A stretch of DNA of 59,316 bases from DATGIQ01 sp035295665 (GCA_035295665.1 DATGIQ010000275.1:1-59316), one strand, 5' to 3'; shown: positions 17,384-26,169, counted from the stretch's first letter. The notes: generated by a model from the letters alone, not told the origin. Numbers and translations are program-made.

Positions 17384-18865
17384 TTAACCCAACCGCCACT
17401 CGGTGCCGCCGGGCCGGTCTTCCAGGGTGATCCCCAGTTGTCCGAGGCGCTGCCGGATCTGGTCAGCCAGGGCAAAATTCTTCGCTTGACGCGCCTCGGC
17501 GCGCATATCCAGGAAGATTTGCATCAATCCTGCGACGAGCTGATCCTGGCCTGGACCCACCGCAGCGACCGGCTCTCGGAAAATGCCCAAGATTTGACTC
17601 AATTCCTTGAGCACCACGACGCCGCGGCGAAAATCGTCGAGCGTGGAACGTTCGGCTTTGCGCTCCTCCAGTTGGCGGATGTCGGCAAAGCGATTCAGCG
17701 TCGTTAGCAACTCGTAGAGGACCCCGATGGCGCCGCCCGTGTTGAAGTCATCGTCCATGCATTCCAGAAACGCGCCCCGGTGCCGTGCTACTTCGGCGAG
17801 AAACTCACGTTCCGCACCTTCGGATTGGAAGGGATTGCGGGCGGACGGGGCCTGGATTGCGTAAAAGTTTTCGCCGGTGATCCGCTCATACCGCTTGAAG
17901 AAACGGTAAAACCCCTCCAAGCCGCGCTGCACCTCATCCAGCCGTTCTTCCCCGTAATCGATCGGCCGGCGATAATGCGTCGTCAGCAGGAAAAATCGTA
18001 GTGTTTCCGCCGGGCGGCGCTGGAGCAACTCGGTGACGACGATTTCGTTTCCTTGGCTCTTGGCCATCTTGCCGCTGCCGACCTTCATTAGGCCATTGTG
18101 CATCCAGTAGCGTACAAACGGTACGCCGGTGAACGACTCGGATTGGGCCAACTCATTCTCATGATGCGGAAACTGCAAATCGAGACCGCCGCCGTGAATG
18201 TCCAGGGTCGATCCCAGCAGCCGCATGCTCATGGCGGAGCATTCGATATGCCAACCCGGCCGGCCTGGACCCCATGGGCTTTCCCATTTCGGCTCGCCGG
18301 GCTTGGCTCCCTTCCAGAGGGCGAAGTCGCCGGGATTCCGCTTCCGCTCGCTGACTTCGATGCGGGCCCCGGCTTCCAGTTGTTCGGGATTGCGATGGCA
18401 CAGCTTGCCGTAATCCGGATCGCGGGTCACGTCAAAATAAACATCGCCGTCCGCGGCATAGGCGAAGCCCTTATCGATCAGCCCCCGGATCAGGGCAAGG
18501 ATATCGGGAATATGATCGGTGGCCCGCGGCATGTGATCGACGCCGGTAACGCCGAGCCGTTCCAGGTTGGCGCAGTAATCGGCGGTCACAGACTTCGCCA
18601 GCTCCGGCACGGTCGTGTTTAGCTTGCGCGCCTGGGCAATCAGTTTGTCGTCGATGTCCGTAATATTGATCACCAACGTAACCTGGTAACCCAGGTACGC
18701 GAGATAGCGTTTGACGGTCTCGAAAATGACCGGGCCCACCATGTGGCCGACGTGGCTCGGTTTGTACACGGTCGGTCCGCACAGATAAATGCTGACGCAG
18801 CCGGGTCGGACGGTTTCGAATGGCTCTTTCTGCCGGGTCAACGTATTGTAGACGCGCAAGGCCAT
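17384..18865 (-). CDS. cysS: Cysteinyl-tRNA synthetase
   Basis: Charges tRNA-Cys with cysteine in the cytoplasm. 493 residues. The class I signature is present as KPSHVGHMVGP (HIGH box variant HVGH). Zinc ligands lie in LCGPTVY and WHIECSAM, then in FPHHENELAQSE. The second signature reads KMAKSQGN, with Ala in place of the usual Ser of KMSKS. The C-terminal DALR-like helical part (RPGGTEWRLG at the end) is complete. ATG 18865 follows AGGTGAGGG. The gene is separated from kbl by 154 bases and diverges from the arginase-like gene. Confidence 0.93.
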   Translation of the reverse strand: MALRVYNTLTRQKEPFETVRPGCVSIYLCGPTVYKPSHVGHMVGPVIFETVKRYLAYLGYQVTLVINITDIDDKLIAQARKLNTTVPELAKSVTADYCANLERLGVTGVDHMPRATDHIPDILALIRGLIDKGFAYAADGDVYFDVTRDPDYGKLCHRNPEQLEAGARIEVSERKRNPGDFALWKGAKPGEPKWESPWGPGRPGWHIECSAMSMRLLGSTLDIHGGGLDLQFPHHENELAQSESFTGVPFVRYWMHNGLMKVGSGKMAKSQGNEIVVTELLQRRPAETLRFFLLTTHYRRPIDYGEERLDEVQRGLEGFYRFFKRYERITGENFYAIQAPSARNPFQSEGAEREFLAEVARHRGAFLECMDDDFNTGGAIGVLYELLTTLNRFADIRQLEERKAERSTLDDFRRGVVVLKELSQILGIFREPVAAVGPGQDQLVAGLMQIFLDMRAEARQAKNFALADQIRQRLGQLGITLEDRPGGTEWRLG

Positions 18866-19073
18866 CGTGGGCCCTCACCTTGGAATAACCTGCCTGCTTC
18901 AGCTTGGCGAAGGTCGGAGACTTGCCGCCAAGCGCAGAAATCCCTTCCACCACGGTGGTACCGCGCCCGTATTCTAACCAGACTCGGAAGAGTGCAACAG
19001 CCCAATGGATTTACTCTTGCACACGGGGCGCCGGTTGCTAAGATCGGCGGCCGCCGTGCGGACAGGAGGACCA

Positions 19074-20021
19074 ATGGCGATGCAATTGCGCATCCTCGAT
19101 CTTGACGGAAGCCTTGCACAACAAACGGGATGGGTGGAGCGGTACCAGCCCAGCATCAGCGCTGCCCGGGACTGGGGTCCTGCGATTCGCCTGGCGTGTA
19201 GCTTCAAGCGGTTTCGCCGATTTGAGCAGAAGCTGGCGACCCTCCTTCCAGCTGCGAACGGCCAAGCTCCCGCCCTCACATTTTACGGTTCCGGCGACTT
19301 CCATCACGTGAGCCTGGCGTTGGTCCGCCGTCTGACCGTGCCGGTCAACCTGTTGGTGTTCGATAACCATCCCGACTGGATGCGCGGTGTCCCGCTTTTA
19401 CACTGCGGCACCTGGCTCTACCATGCCGCATGTCTCCCGATGGTCCACCGAATCTTCCATGTCGGCGGCGATGTGGATTTCGACAATTTTTACCGATGGA
19501 TGGCTCCCTGGCAGATGCTGCGGTCCGGCAAGATCGTCGTCTTCCCGGGGCGGCGCCGGTTCCTGCGCGGGGCGTGGTCGGCGGTTTCGAACGAGCCGGT
19601 CCGTCCGGAAGAGGGAACACCGATCCGCTCTGGACGGGCTGAGGAATTGCTCGATCGCTATCGAACGGAGTTGGCGCGCCGGCCGTTGTACATCTCACTG
19701 GACAAGGATGTTCTGGTCGAGCAAGAGTCGGTGGTGAACTGGGATTCGGGCCACCTGACTTTAGCAGAAGTGAACACCATCCTGCACGCCTTCCTGGCAG
19801 CTGCGAACGCCAACCTGGCGGGCATCGACGTCACCGGCGATTGGTCGACTGTCCAGGTGCACGGAGCGTTGCGCCAGGTCCTCCACACCACAGAGCATCC
19901 AGCCCACGTCATTGATCCAAATCGTGCTCGCCTGCGGAATCAACAAACCAACATCGAGTTGGTGGACATGGTACAGGCAGCGCTCGCGGCTTCACGGAGC
20001 CGGCCCGTGATGGTGGCCTGA
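19074..20021 (+). CDS. Arginase/ureohydrolase-fold protein
   Basis: 315 residues. It carries diverged versions of the three metal motifs of the arginase-agmatinase-formiminoglutamase fold: GSGDFHH (for GGDHS), VFDNHPDW (for DAHxD) and SLDKDVL (for SxDxD), in the right order and spacing. The Asp/His pattern could still hold metal, but the substrate loop does not match arginase, agmatinase or proclavaminate amidinohydrolase, so the substrate is open. No signal peptide is seen. AGGAGG at 19064-19069 serves ATG 19074 (4-base spacer) or ATG 19080 (10-base spacer); either is possible. Its neighbours give no pathway link. Confidence 0.65.
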   Translation: MAMQLRILDLDGSLAQQTGWVERYQPSISAARDWGPAIRLACSFKRFRRFEQKLATLLPAANGQAPALTFYGSGDFHHVSLALVRRLTVPVNLLVFDNHPDWMRGVPLLHCGTWLYHAACLPMVHRIFHVGGDVDFDNFYRWMAPWQMLRSGKIVVFPGRRRFLRGAWSAVSNEPVRPEEGTPIRSGRAEELLDRYRTELARRPLYISLDKDVLVEQESVVNWDSGHLTLAEVNTILHAFLAAANANLAGIDVTGDWSTVQVHGALRQVLHTTEHPAHVIDPNRARLRNQQTNIELVDMVQAALAASRSRPVMVA

Positions 20022-20182
20022 CACCCACTTACCCGTCTTCGCTGGCCTGCATAGTCGACATAATCCGAAGGGTCGGCACGATCCCCAAAGCAGGCAGCCT
20101 CGACAAGCGCTGTCTCCTGCGCGGGACCCGCATAGGATACCCGGGAGGAAATCTTGTGGTGCAAGCATTTAGGAGGCTCAAC

Positions 20183-20533
20183 ATGGTACGAACTTCGTGG
20201 ATCTTGACCTTGGCCGTCGCCGTTGTGTCCCTGGTCCTGCTCGCTCCCGGCGGAGCCAGCGCGGACTTCGTAGTCGTATCTCCTCCGACGGTGTCGTATT
20301 ACTATCCGGCACCGACTGTCGCCTACTACCCACCGCCGACTGTCAGCTACTACTCGCCACCGGTTGTTTACACGCCGGCGCCAGCAGTGTCGTACTACTA
20401 CGGCTCTGCTGTGTCGTACTATACGCCGTCCTATGCCGTGGCACCCGCAGCCGTGACCACGACCCGCTATGGCCCGCTGGGGCGGCCCCGAGTGATCTCC
20501 ACCTATTATCCACCGGTGTACATCGCCCGGTAG
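20183..20533 (+). CDS. Secreted Tyr/Pro-rich low-complexity protein
   Basis: 116 residues. ATG 20183 has AGGAGG 6 bases upstream and opens a signal peptide (MVRTSWILTLAVAVVSLVLL, cleavage near GGASA). The mature chain is built of short repeats of the form PTVSYYYPAPTVAYYPPP, with about 20 Tyr residues, ending in RPRVISTYYPPVYIAR. There are no cysteines in the mature part. Such Tyr/Pro repeats suggest an extracellular, possibly cross-linked structural protein. That is an inference; I know no function for it. It stands 45 bases before the LOG gene and may be cotranscribed with it. Confidence 0.75.
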   Translation: MVRTSWILTLAVAVVSLVLLAPGGASADFVVVSPPTVSYYYPAPTVAYYPPPTVSYYSPPVVYTPAPAVSYYYGSAVSYYTPSYAVAPAAVTTTRYGPLGRPRVISTYYPPVYIAR

Positions 20534-20578
20534 CTGGGACGCACGCAGCCCCGGTCCCTTGGACATGTGGAGTGGAGA

Positions 20579-21382
20579 ATGGATCAGGCCGGCCAACCGG
20601 ATCTCGGCTCTGCCAAGACACCCGTCGAGCCGGCCAAATCCCCCACTCAGTGGGGCAAAGGTCCGTCGCCACCCGAAGAAGTGCGTTTCCTGGTCGGGCC
20701 ACAGCCGCGCGGCTTCGAGCTGGGTCGGGCGTTCCGGATCTTCTTCGAGATCCTGGGCGGCTTTCGCAAGCTGCACTTTATTGGACCATGCGTGACCGTG
20801 TTCGGTTCCGCGCGCTTTGTGGAGGACCAGCCCTATTACCAACTGGCCAGGGAAGTCGGTAGCCGTCTGGCCCGAGCAGGGTTCACGGTCATGACGGGCG
20901 GCGGTCCTGGGATCATGGAGGCGGCCAACCGCGGGGCCAAGGAAGCCGGCGGATTCTCCGTGGGCTGCAATATCGAGCTGCCCAAGGAGCAAGAACCGAA
21001 TCGCTATCTGGACCGGTGGGTCACGTTTCGGCATTTCTACGTCCGCAAACTGATGCTCGTCAAATATTCCTACGCCTTCATCGCCTTGCCGGGCGGATTT
21101 GGCACGCTCGATGAGATTTTTGAGACAGCGACGCTGATCCAGACTGGCAAGATCCAGCAGTTTCCGCTGGTGCTGATGGGGGTGGACTATTGGCGTCCTC
21201 TCCTCGATTTTTTCCGGCACCGGCTCATGGAGCAAAAGACCGTTGATCCGATCGATGTCAATCGGATCATGGTGACCGACTCCGCCGAGGAAGCCGTGGC
21301 CTCGGTCACAGACGTCGCTCTACACCAGTTCGGGTTGACGTATGGCCCGCGGCTCAAACGACACTGGTTCCTGGGAGAATGA
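20579..21382 (+). CDS. LOG-family protein (TIGR00730-like), first copy
   Basis: 267 residues. Rossmann-fold protein of the LOG (lysine decarboxylase-like) family; characterised members release free cytokinin bases or act as nucleotide 5'-monophosphate phosphoribohydrolases. The nucleotide-site motifs are present: FTVMTGGGPGIMEAANRGA and LPGGFGTLDEIFE. An N-terminal extension of about 60 residues with no clear fold precedes the core. I chose ATG 20579 with GGAG 6 bases upstream over GTG 20567. A second LOG paralogue is at 44105-45148. Substrate in this organism is unknown. Confidence 0.85.
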   Translation: MDQAGQPDLGSAKTPVEPAKSPTQWGKGPSPPEEVRFLVGPQPRGFELGRAFRIFFEILGGFRKLHFIGPCVTVFGSARFVEDQPYYQLAREVGSRLARAGFTVMTGGGPGIMEAANRGAKEAGGFSVGCNIELPKEQEPNRYLDRWVTFRHFYVRKLMLVKYSYAFIALPGGFGTLDEIFETATLIQTGKIQQFPLVLMGVDYWRPLLDFFRHRLMEQKTVDPIDVNRIMVTDSAEEAVASVTDVALHQFGLTYGPRLKRHWFLGE

Positions 21383-21396
21383 GAGCAAGGCCAGTC

Positions 21397-21421
21397 TTGA
21401 ACGTGGCCGAATCTTGCTTTT
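21397..21421 (+). repeat. Left copy of an imperfect direct repeat flanking a decayed region
   Basis: TTGAACGTGG followed by CCGAATCTTGCTTTT matches 21 of 25 bases of the copy at 22107-22131. It begins 15 bases after the LOG stop codon. Confidence 0.5.
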
Positions 21422-21457
21422 CACGAATTCTCACCAGTCGGAGAGCGGGCAAATAGG

Positions 21458-21701
21458 TGGGGTAACGGCACGGCGCGAATTCTTGTCTGCTCACTGAAGG
21501 CTGCCTGTGTGGGGGGAGTTGAAACAGGGGTACATTTCTGCCAATCCGCTGGCGGCTTTGTCGAAATGGTCGTACGGTTACTGACACGCCTACGCTCATC
21601 GCGCGTTGCGGAAGGGCGTCCCGATCGCAGTCTTCGCAAAGCTGATGAACACCAGTGTCGGTCACATTGAGCGAACCTACGGCCATCTGCACACAGCTAC
21701 C
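21458..21701 (+). pseudogene. Remnant of a tyrosine recombinase (phage-type integrase)
   Basis: Pieces of an integrase survive in order. First, in the frame of 21458: GNGTARILVCSLKAAC, like the end of a core-binding domain. After a G-run (21511-21516) the frame shifts and continues as ELKQGYISANPLAALSK. It then jumps straight to WSYGY-stop-HAYAHRALRKGV and ends in TSVGHIERTYGHLHT, which holds the nucleophile Tyr region. The stop TGA at 21582-21584 stands where the conserved catalytic Arg of the YRH box would be (one base from CGA). So it has a frameshift, an internal deletion of most of the catalytic domain, and a nonsense change. Dead gene; identification is from motif likeness only. Confidence 0.6.
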
Positions 21702-21731
21702 GATGTACTGCAACCCGTTTTTCCAACCGGC

Positions 21732-22043
21732 GAGTGGGTCCAGGTCGGCTTCGTGGTCGATACCGACCTCTTCGAGGGACAAGTGGGGTTGATCAAGGTG
21801 TATGTCTATGCCCAGGTTCTGGGCGTGCAGGGCTTCGATGGCAGCCGGAATAATCCGCCCATGCCGACGATCGGCATCGGCGTCAAGACAGATGATTCCG
21901 GCTACGCTGCCAACGCTTCGCTTCCGGGCTAATGGGAAGGAAGTTTCGACGACTTTGGTCTATGGGCTCGGGCGCTCAGCGAATCGGAGATGGCGCAGAT
22001 CTATAACCTGGGACTCAACGGCCAATCGTTTTACACAGCATGA
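21732..22043 (+). pseudogene. Remnant of a LamG/concanavalin-like domain protein
   Basis: The same reading frame continues from the integrase remnant into EWVQVGFVVDTDLFEGQ, KVYVYAQVLG, then NNPPMPTIGIGVKTDDSGYA and, after an in-frame TAA at 21930-21932, WEGSFDDFGLWARALSESEM with AQIYNLGLNG, ending in TGA at 22041-22043. The FDDFGLWxRALSxxExxQIYN signature is typical of the last strands of LamG jelly-roll domains common in planctomycete surface proteins. The N-terminal part of the parent gene is missing. It seems to be a decayed fragment fused by deletion to the integrase relic. Confidence 0.6.
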
Positions 22044-22106
22044 ACATTCGGATTCCTCGTCGGGCGGCTTGCCCGACTGCCCGGCGAGACAACCCGCGCC
22101 AGCCCA

Positions 22107-22131
22107 TTGAACGTGGTCAAACCCTGCTTTT
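22107..22131 (+). repeat. Right copy of the imperfect direct repeat
   Basis: TTGAACGTGG followed by TCAAACCCTGCTTTT; 21 of 25 bases match 21397-21421. It lies about 105 bases before the DUF1549 gene start. Together the copies bracket about 710 bases that contain only decayed genes. Confidence 0.5.
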
Positions 22132-22235
22132 TCCAAATCAGGGTGCTCCCTCCTTCGTCGGCGGATTAAAATAACCAAGGTGTGCCAGAACAAGCCTGCC
22201 GGCCATCCGCCCCGTCCCAAAGGATCACCGATGTC

Positions 22236-24182
22236 ATGGTGAGCACGTTGCTGCGAACGATCGTTGCCAGCCTCGCGATGATGGGAATGCTGCCGGCCAT
22301 TTCGCGAGCCGAGCCAACTTGGCCCTTCCACCCGATCCAGATGGTCCAGCCCCCGTCCGATCGGACCGGCTCGCCGGCGAATCCGATCGATCGGTTCCTG
22401 CGGGCCAAACGGCAGGAGCAGCACCTCGAATCCGTGGGTCCGGCCGATAAACGGACGCTCCTCCGCCGGGCGACGTTCGATTTGATCGGACTCCCGCCGA
22501 CACCCGAGGAATTGGATGCGTTTCTCAACGATCGTTCCGAGGACGCCTTCGCCAAAGTCGTGGACCGCTTGCTTGCGTCTCCGCAGTACGGCGAGCGCTG
22601 GGGCCGTCATTGGCTCGATGTGGTTCGCTATGCCGATACGGGCGGCTTCGAAGCCGACCACCTCTATCCCAACGCCTGGAAATACCGGGATTATGTGATT
22701 CGGTCCTTCAACGCGAACAAACCGTTCGACCGCTTCGTCCAGGAACAGGTGGCCGGCGATGAGCTGTGGCCCAGCGACGCCGAGGCCGTGACGGCCACGG
22801 CCCTGTATTGTGTGGGCCCCGTGCTGGCAGAATCGGCCATGATCTCCAATCAGCTCGAATATGAATGGATGACCGATGCAGTCGACACCACGGGAGCCGC
22901 ATTTCTTGGCCTGACCTTCGGCTGTGCCCGTTGCCATGATCATAAATTTGATCCGATCACGCAGAAGGATTATTTTGCCATGCAGGCAATCTTTGCGGCC
23001 AGCGACCGGCCTTTCCCGGCCAAGGTCCGGCTGGGCCGCATCAAGGCGCTCAACGGGCTGCTCTCCGATGCCCCGGTGCCCAAGGAATTGGAGAAGGACC
23101 CGCGCTGCACGGTCGAGACCGAAGCGACCACGGGATTTCATTTGTTCGAACGCCGCCAACCGCTGGAGGTCCATCGGCTTCGCCGCGGCGAACTGAGCAA
23201 GCCGCGCGATGTGGTCGGGCCGGCTTTTCCGGTAGCTTTGGTTGGGACCAAGCCGGCGCCCAATTTTGACGGTGTGCCGCCGGCCAAGCGACGGGCAAAG
23301 TTGGCCCTGTGGCTCACCTCGCCCGACAATCCGCTGACGGCGCGGGTGCTGGTCAATCGCGTGTGGGAATGGCATTTTGGCCAAGGAATCGTCCGTACGC
23401 CCAACGATTTCGGAGCCCAAGGCGAGCCGCCCACGCATCCGAAGCTTCTCGATTGGCTGGCGCGCGATTTCATGGACCACGGTTGGAACGTCAAACGACT
23501 GCATCGGCTTATTCTCCTGTCTCACACATATGGCATGCAAAGTGCGGCCGGGGGACGCGGAATGCAGGTCGATCCGGAAGATCGGCTGCTATGGCACTTT
23601 CCCCGGCAGCGCCTGGAAGGCGAAGCCATCCGCGATACCATGTTGGCCTGTGCCGGTACGCTTGGGCTCAAGCCGTTCGGGCCGCCCGTCATTCCGTCGC
23701 TCAACGCTCAGGAATTGACGGGACTTTTTGATGCCAAGGGGAAGTGGCCGGTAACGAAGGATCCCGCGGAGCATAGCCGGCGCAGCGTCTATCTGCTGGT
23801 TCGCCGCACCTTCGTGTATCCGCTATTTTCCGCTTTCGACGCGCCGGAGCTGATGACGAGCTGTCCCCGCCGGACGCAAACCATCGTGCCGACGCAAGCC
23901 CTGACCCTGCTGAACAGCCCCCTGGCACGAGAGCAGGCGGCTGCCTTTGCCTGGCGGCTGCTTCGGGAGGAGGGCGGCAAGCTGGAAGCCGAGATCGCCA
24001 GGGCTTGGCTATTGGCATTCAGCCGGCCGGCCACGCCCGCGGAAGCCGAACGAGCCGGAGCGTTTTTGCAGAAACGGACCGCGGCCCTGTCCGCCACCGG
24101 TATGGTCGATCCCCGAGAGGCGGCGCTGGCGGAGCTATGCCTGGCCATCTTCAACAGCAATGAATTCGTTTACGTGGATTGA
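22236..24182 (+). CDS. DUF1549/DUF1553 domain protein (planctomycete exported protein)
   Basis: 648 residues. ATG 22236 opens a signal peptide (MVSTLLRTIVASLAMMGMLP). DUF1549 covers about residues 45-250: PIDRFLRAKRQEQHLESVGP, LRRATFDLIGLPPTPEEL, ERWGRHWLDVVRYADT, and GCARCHDHKFDPI with a CxxCH sequence. DUF1553 covers about 350-640 (LWLTSPDNPLTARVLVNRVW, LDWLARDFMDHGWNVKRLHR, and PTQALTLLNSP). The usual N-terminal planctomycete cytochrome c domain is absent, so this is a short member. Only 27 bases separate it from the DUF1501 gene, its standard partner. Function is not established; envelope location is likely. A GTG at 22182 is a poorer start. Confidence 0.88.
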   Translation: MVSTLLRTIVASLAMMGMLPAISRAEPTWPFHPIQMVQPPSDRTGSPANPIDRFLRAKRQEQHLESVGPADKRTLLRRATFDLIGLPPTPEELDAFLNDRSEDAFAKVVDRLLASPQYGERWGRHWLDVVRYADTGGFEADHLYPNAWKYRDYVIRSFNANKPFDRFVQEQVAGDELWPSDAEAVTATALYCVGPVLAESAMISNQLEYEWMTDAVDTTGAAFLGLTFGCARCHDHKFDPITQKDYFAMQAIFAASDRPFPAKVRLGRIKALNGLLSDAPVPKELEKDPRCTVETEATTGFHLFERRQPLEVHRLRRGELSKPRDVVGPAFPVALVGTKPAPNFDGVPPAKRRAKLALWLTSPDNPLTARVLVNRVWEWHFGQGIVRTPNDFGAQGEPPTHPKLLDWLARDFMDHGWNVKRLHRLILLSHTYGMQSAAGGRGMQVDPEDRLLWHFPRQRLEGEAIRDTMLACAGTLGLKPFGPPVIPSLNAQELTGLFDAKGKWPVTKDPAEHSRRSVYLLVRRTFVYPLFSAFDAPELMTSCPRRTQTIVPTQALTLLNSPLAREQAAAFAWRLLREEGGKLEAEIARAWLLAFSRPATPAEAERAGAFLQKRTAALSATGMVDPREAALAELCLAIFNSNEFVYVD

Positions 24183-24209
24183 TGAATTGGCCCCAGAGGG
24201 ATTGCCATC

Positions 24210-25694
24210 ATGTCCGGTCGCAGCTACCATCCGCAACCATTCGACATGCCAGGAATCTCCCGCCGCCAGATGCTCCGCTCGGCAGGACTGGGCTTCGGAA
24301 CCTGGGCGCTGCTTGACCTGCTCAGCCGGGATGGCTTGCTCTCGGCGGCACCAGCGGGGAAGCAGGCGAACCCCCTGGCGGCTAAGCCACCCCATTTTGC
24401 CGCACGGGCCAAGCATGTGATCTTCCTATTCATGCAAGGCGGCCCAAGCCATCTCGACACGTTCGATCCGAAGCCGCTCCTTCAGAAGCTGCATGGCCAA
24501 CCGTTGCCTGCCAGCGTCACGGACGGCTTGCAGTTGCAGTTCACGAAGAACGACGCGGCTATCCTGGGATCGCCGCAAACGTTTCGCAAATGTGGCCAGT
24601 CGGGAATCGAAATCGCGGACACGTATCCCCACTTGCAGACGTGTGCCGATGACTTGGCGATTGTGCGCTCGTGTTACCATGATTCGTTCAACCACGCCCC
24701 GGCCCAGTACATGCTGAACACCGGCTTTTCGCGGATGGGCCATCCCTGCTTGGGCTCGTGGGTGACCTACGGTCTGGGGAGCGAGTCCGAAAACTTGCCC
24801 GCCTTTGTCGTGATGGCCACCACCGGCGACGTCAAGGGCGGCCCCCCCGTCTTTGGCCACGGATTCTTGCCGGGCACGTATCAGCCGACTGTCTTGCGCA
24901 ATGCGGGTTCGCCGGTGTTGTACCTGGATCCGCCCACCTCTGCCGCCGGGGAGCAGCGCGAGGTCCTCGATCTGGTGCAGTGGCTGAATGAGGAACATCG
25001 GGCAGCGCGCGGGCAAGACGTGGACGACCTGTCGTCGCGCATCGCCTCGTATGAGCTGGCGTTTCGGATGCAGAGTGCGGTGCCCGAGGCGGTGGACCTG
25101 AGCAAGGAGACACCGGCGACCAAGGAGCTTTACGGCTTGAGCGAGCCAATCTCGGCAAAGTTCGGCACGGACTGCCTGATCGCGCGGCGGTTGGTGGAGC
25201 GGGGCGTTCGTTTTGTGCAAATCTTTACCGGCAGCGCCGGCGCCGACGATTGGGACGCGGCCCATGCCGACAACGACAAAACCCATCGCTCGATGGCACG
25301 CCGGGTCGATAAACCGATGGCCGGCCTGCTCCGGGATCTGAAATCGCGCGGGCTCCTGGACGAGACGTTAATCATCTGGGGCGGGGAGTTCGGCCGGACC
25401 CCGATCGCCGACGGTCGATACCCCGACAAGCCGGCCGGCCGGGATCACAACCCGTACGGTTTCACGACCTGGCTGGCCGGCGGCGGTGTCCAAGGGGGGA
25501 GGATTATCGGGGCCACGGACGATTTTGGCTTCCGCGCGGTCCAGGACCGGATCCACATCAACGATCTGCACGCCACGATCCTGAAGCTGCTCGGCCTGGA
25601 TCATCAGAAGCTGACGTTCTTGTTCCAGGGTCGGGAGCAGCGCTTGACGGATGTGGGCGGCGAACACGAGTTTGCCGATCGGCTGTTGCAATGA
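24210..25694 (+). CDS. DUF1501 protein with Tat-type signal
   Basis: 494 residues. ATG 24210 follows AGAGGG. The N-terminus has a twin-arginine motif (SRRQMLRSAGLGFGTW) at residues 18-35, so export in folded form is likely. The body shows the DUF1501 landmarks, which resemble the alkaline phosphatase/sulfatase superfamily: FLFMQGGPSHLDTFDPKP near the start, IWGGEFGRTP with metal-site-like residues, GRDHNPYGFTTWLAGGG, and HINDLHATILKLLGL near the end. It is cotranscribed with the DUF1549/1553 gene. The pair is massively amplified in planctomycetes; hydrolase activity is inferred from the fold and has not been shown. Confidence 0.9.
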   Translation: MSGRSYHPQPFDMPGISRRQMLRSAGLGFGTWALLDLLSRDGLLSAAPAGKQANPLAAKPPHFAARAKHVIFLFMQGGPSHLDTFDPKPLLQKLHGQPLPASVTDGLQLQFTKNDAAILGSPQTFRKCGQSGIEIADTYPHLQTCADDLAIVRSCYHDSFNHAPAQYMLNTGFSRMGHPCLGSWVTYGLGSESENLPAFVVMATTGDVKGGPPVFGHGFLPGTYQPTVLRNAGSPVLYLDPPTSAAGEQREVLDLVQWLNEEHRAARGQDVDDLSSRIASYELAFRMQSAVPEAVDLSKETPATKELYGLSEPISAKFGTDCLIARRLVERGVRFVQIFTGSAGADDWDAAHADNDKTHRSMARRVDKPMAGLLRDLKSRGLLDETLIIWGGEFGRTPIADGRYPDKPAGRDHNPYGFTTWLAGGGVQGGRIIGATDDFGFRAVQDRIHINDLHATILKLLGLDHQKLTFLFQGREQRLTDVGGEHEFADRLLQ

Positions 25695-25736
25695 TTCGCT
25701 GGCCGACAGTCCGTTTAACGGGCACAACCAACCGGA

Positions 25737-26147
25737 TCATGAATCCGACCCAGATTTGGGCACCAATCTCAAGGCCGCCGAATTGATACAGTACCGCAGC
25801 CCCGTGGGGGCCGGGCCGTCCTCGAACACGTGACCGAGGTGCGCTTCGCAGCGGTTACAGACCACCTCGGTCCGCCGCATGAGCCAGCTGTCGTCGGTGT
25901 GGAGCGCAACATTGTTTTTGGCCATCGGCTCCCAGAAGCTGGGCCAGCCGGTGCCGGAATTGAACTTCGTCTTCGCATCAAACAGCGGCTGACCGCAGCA
26001 GACGCATTGGTAGACGCCGTCGTCCTTCGTGTTCCAGTAGGCTCCGGTAAACGCCTGTTCGGTTCCCTTCTTCCGCGTGATTTCAAACTGTTCCGGCGTG
26101 AGCTGCGCGCGCCATTCTTGGTCGGTCTTCGCAACTTTTTCGGTCAT
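25737..26147 (-). CDS. msrB: Peptide-methionine (R)-S-oxide reductase
   Basis: Repairs methionine R-sulfoxide in oxidised proteins. 136 residues, no signal peptide. Start ATG 26147 follows GGGGAGG with an 8-base spacer. Zinc ligands lie in CVCCG and CNRCEAH. The catalytic region reads RYCINSAAL with the active Cys, preceded by GTGWPSFWEP and HLGHVFEDGPAPTG. All are hallmark MsrB motifs. The gene begins 22 bases after the cytochrome b-c fusion gene, so it is probably cotranscribed with it. This fits a link between respiratory oxidants and repair, which is an inference. Confidence 0.93.
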   Translation of the reverse strand: MTEKVAKTDQEWRAQLTPEQFEITRKKGTEQAFTGAYWNTKDDGVYQCVCCGQPLFDAKTKFNSGTGWPSFWEPMAKNNVALHTDDSWLMRRTEVVCNRCEAHLGHVFEDGPAPTGLRYCINSAALRLVPKSGSDS

Positions 26148-26169
26148 GGTGATATCCTCCCCTTCCATT

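Noticed and set aside
19940..21235. 431-codon minus-strand frame
   Set aside because: Spans the opposite strand of two plus-strand genes with good ribosome sites; its repeats are the mirror of the Tyr/Pro repeats.
21960..23540. 526-codon minus-strand frame
   Set aside because: Antisense to the DUF1549/1553 gene.
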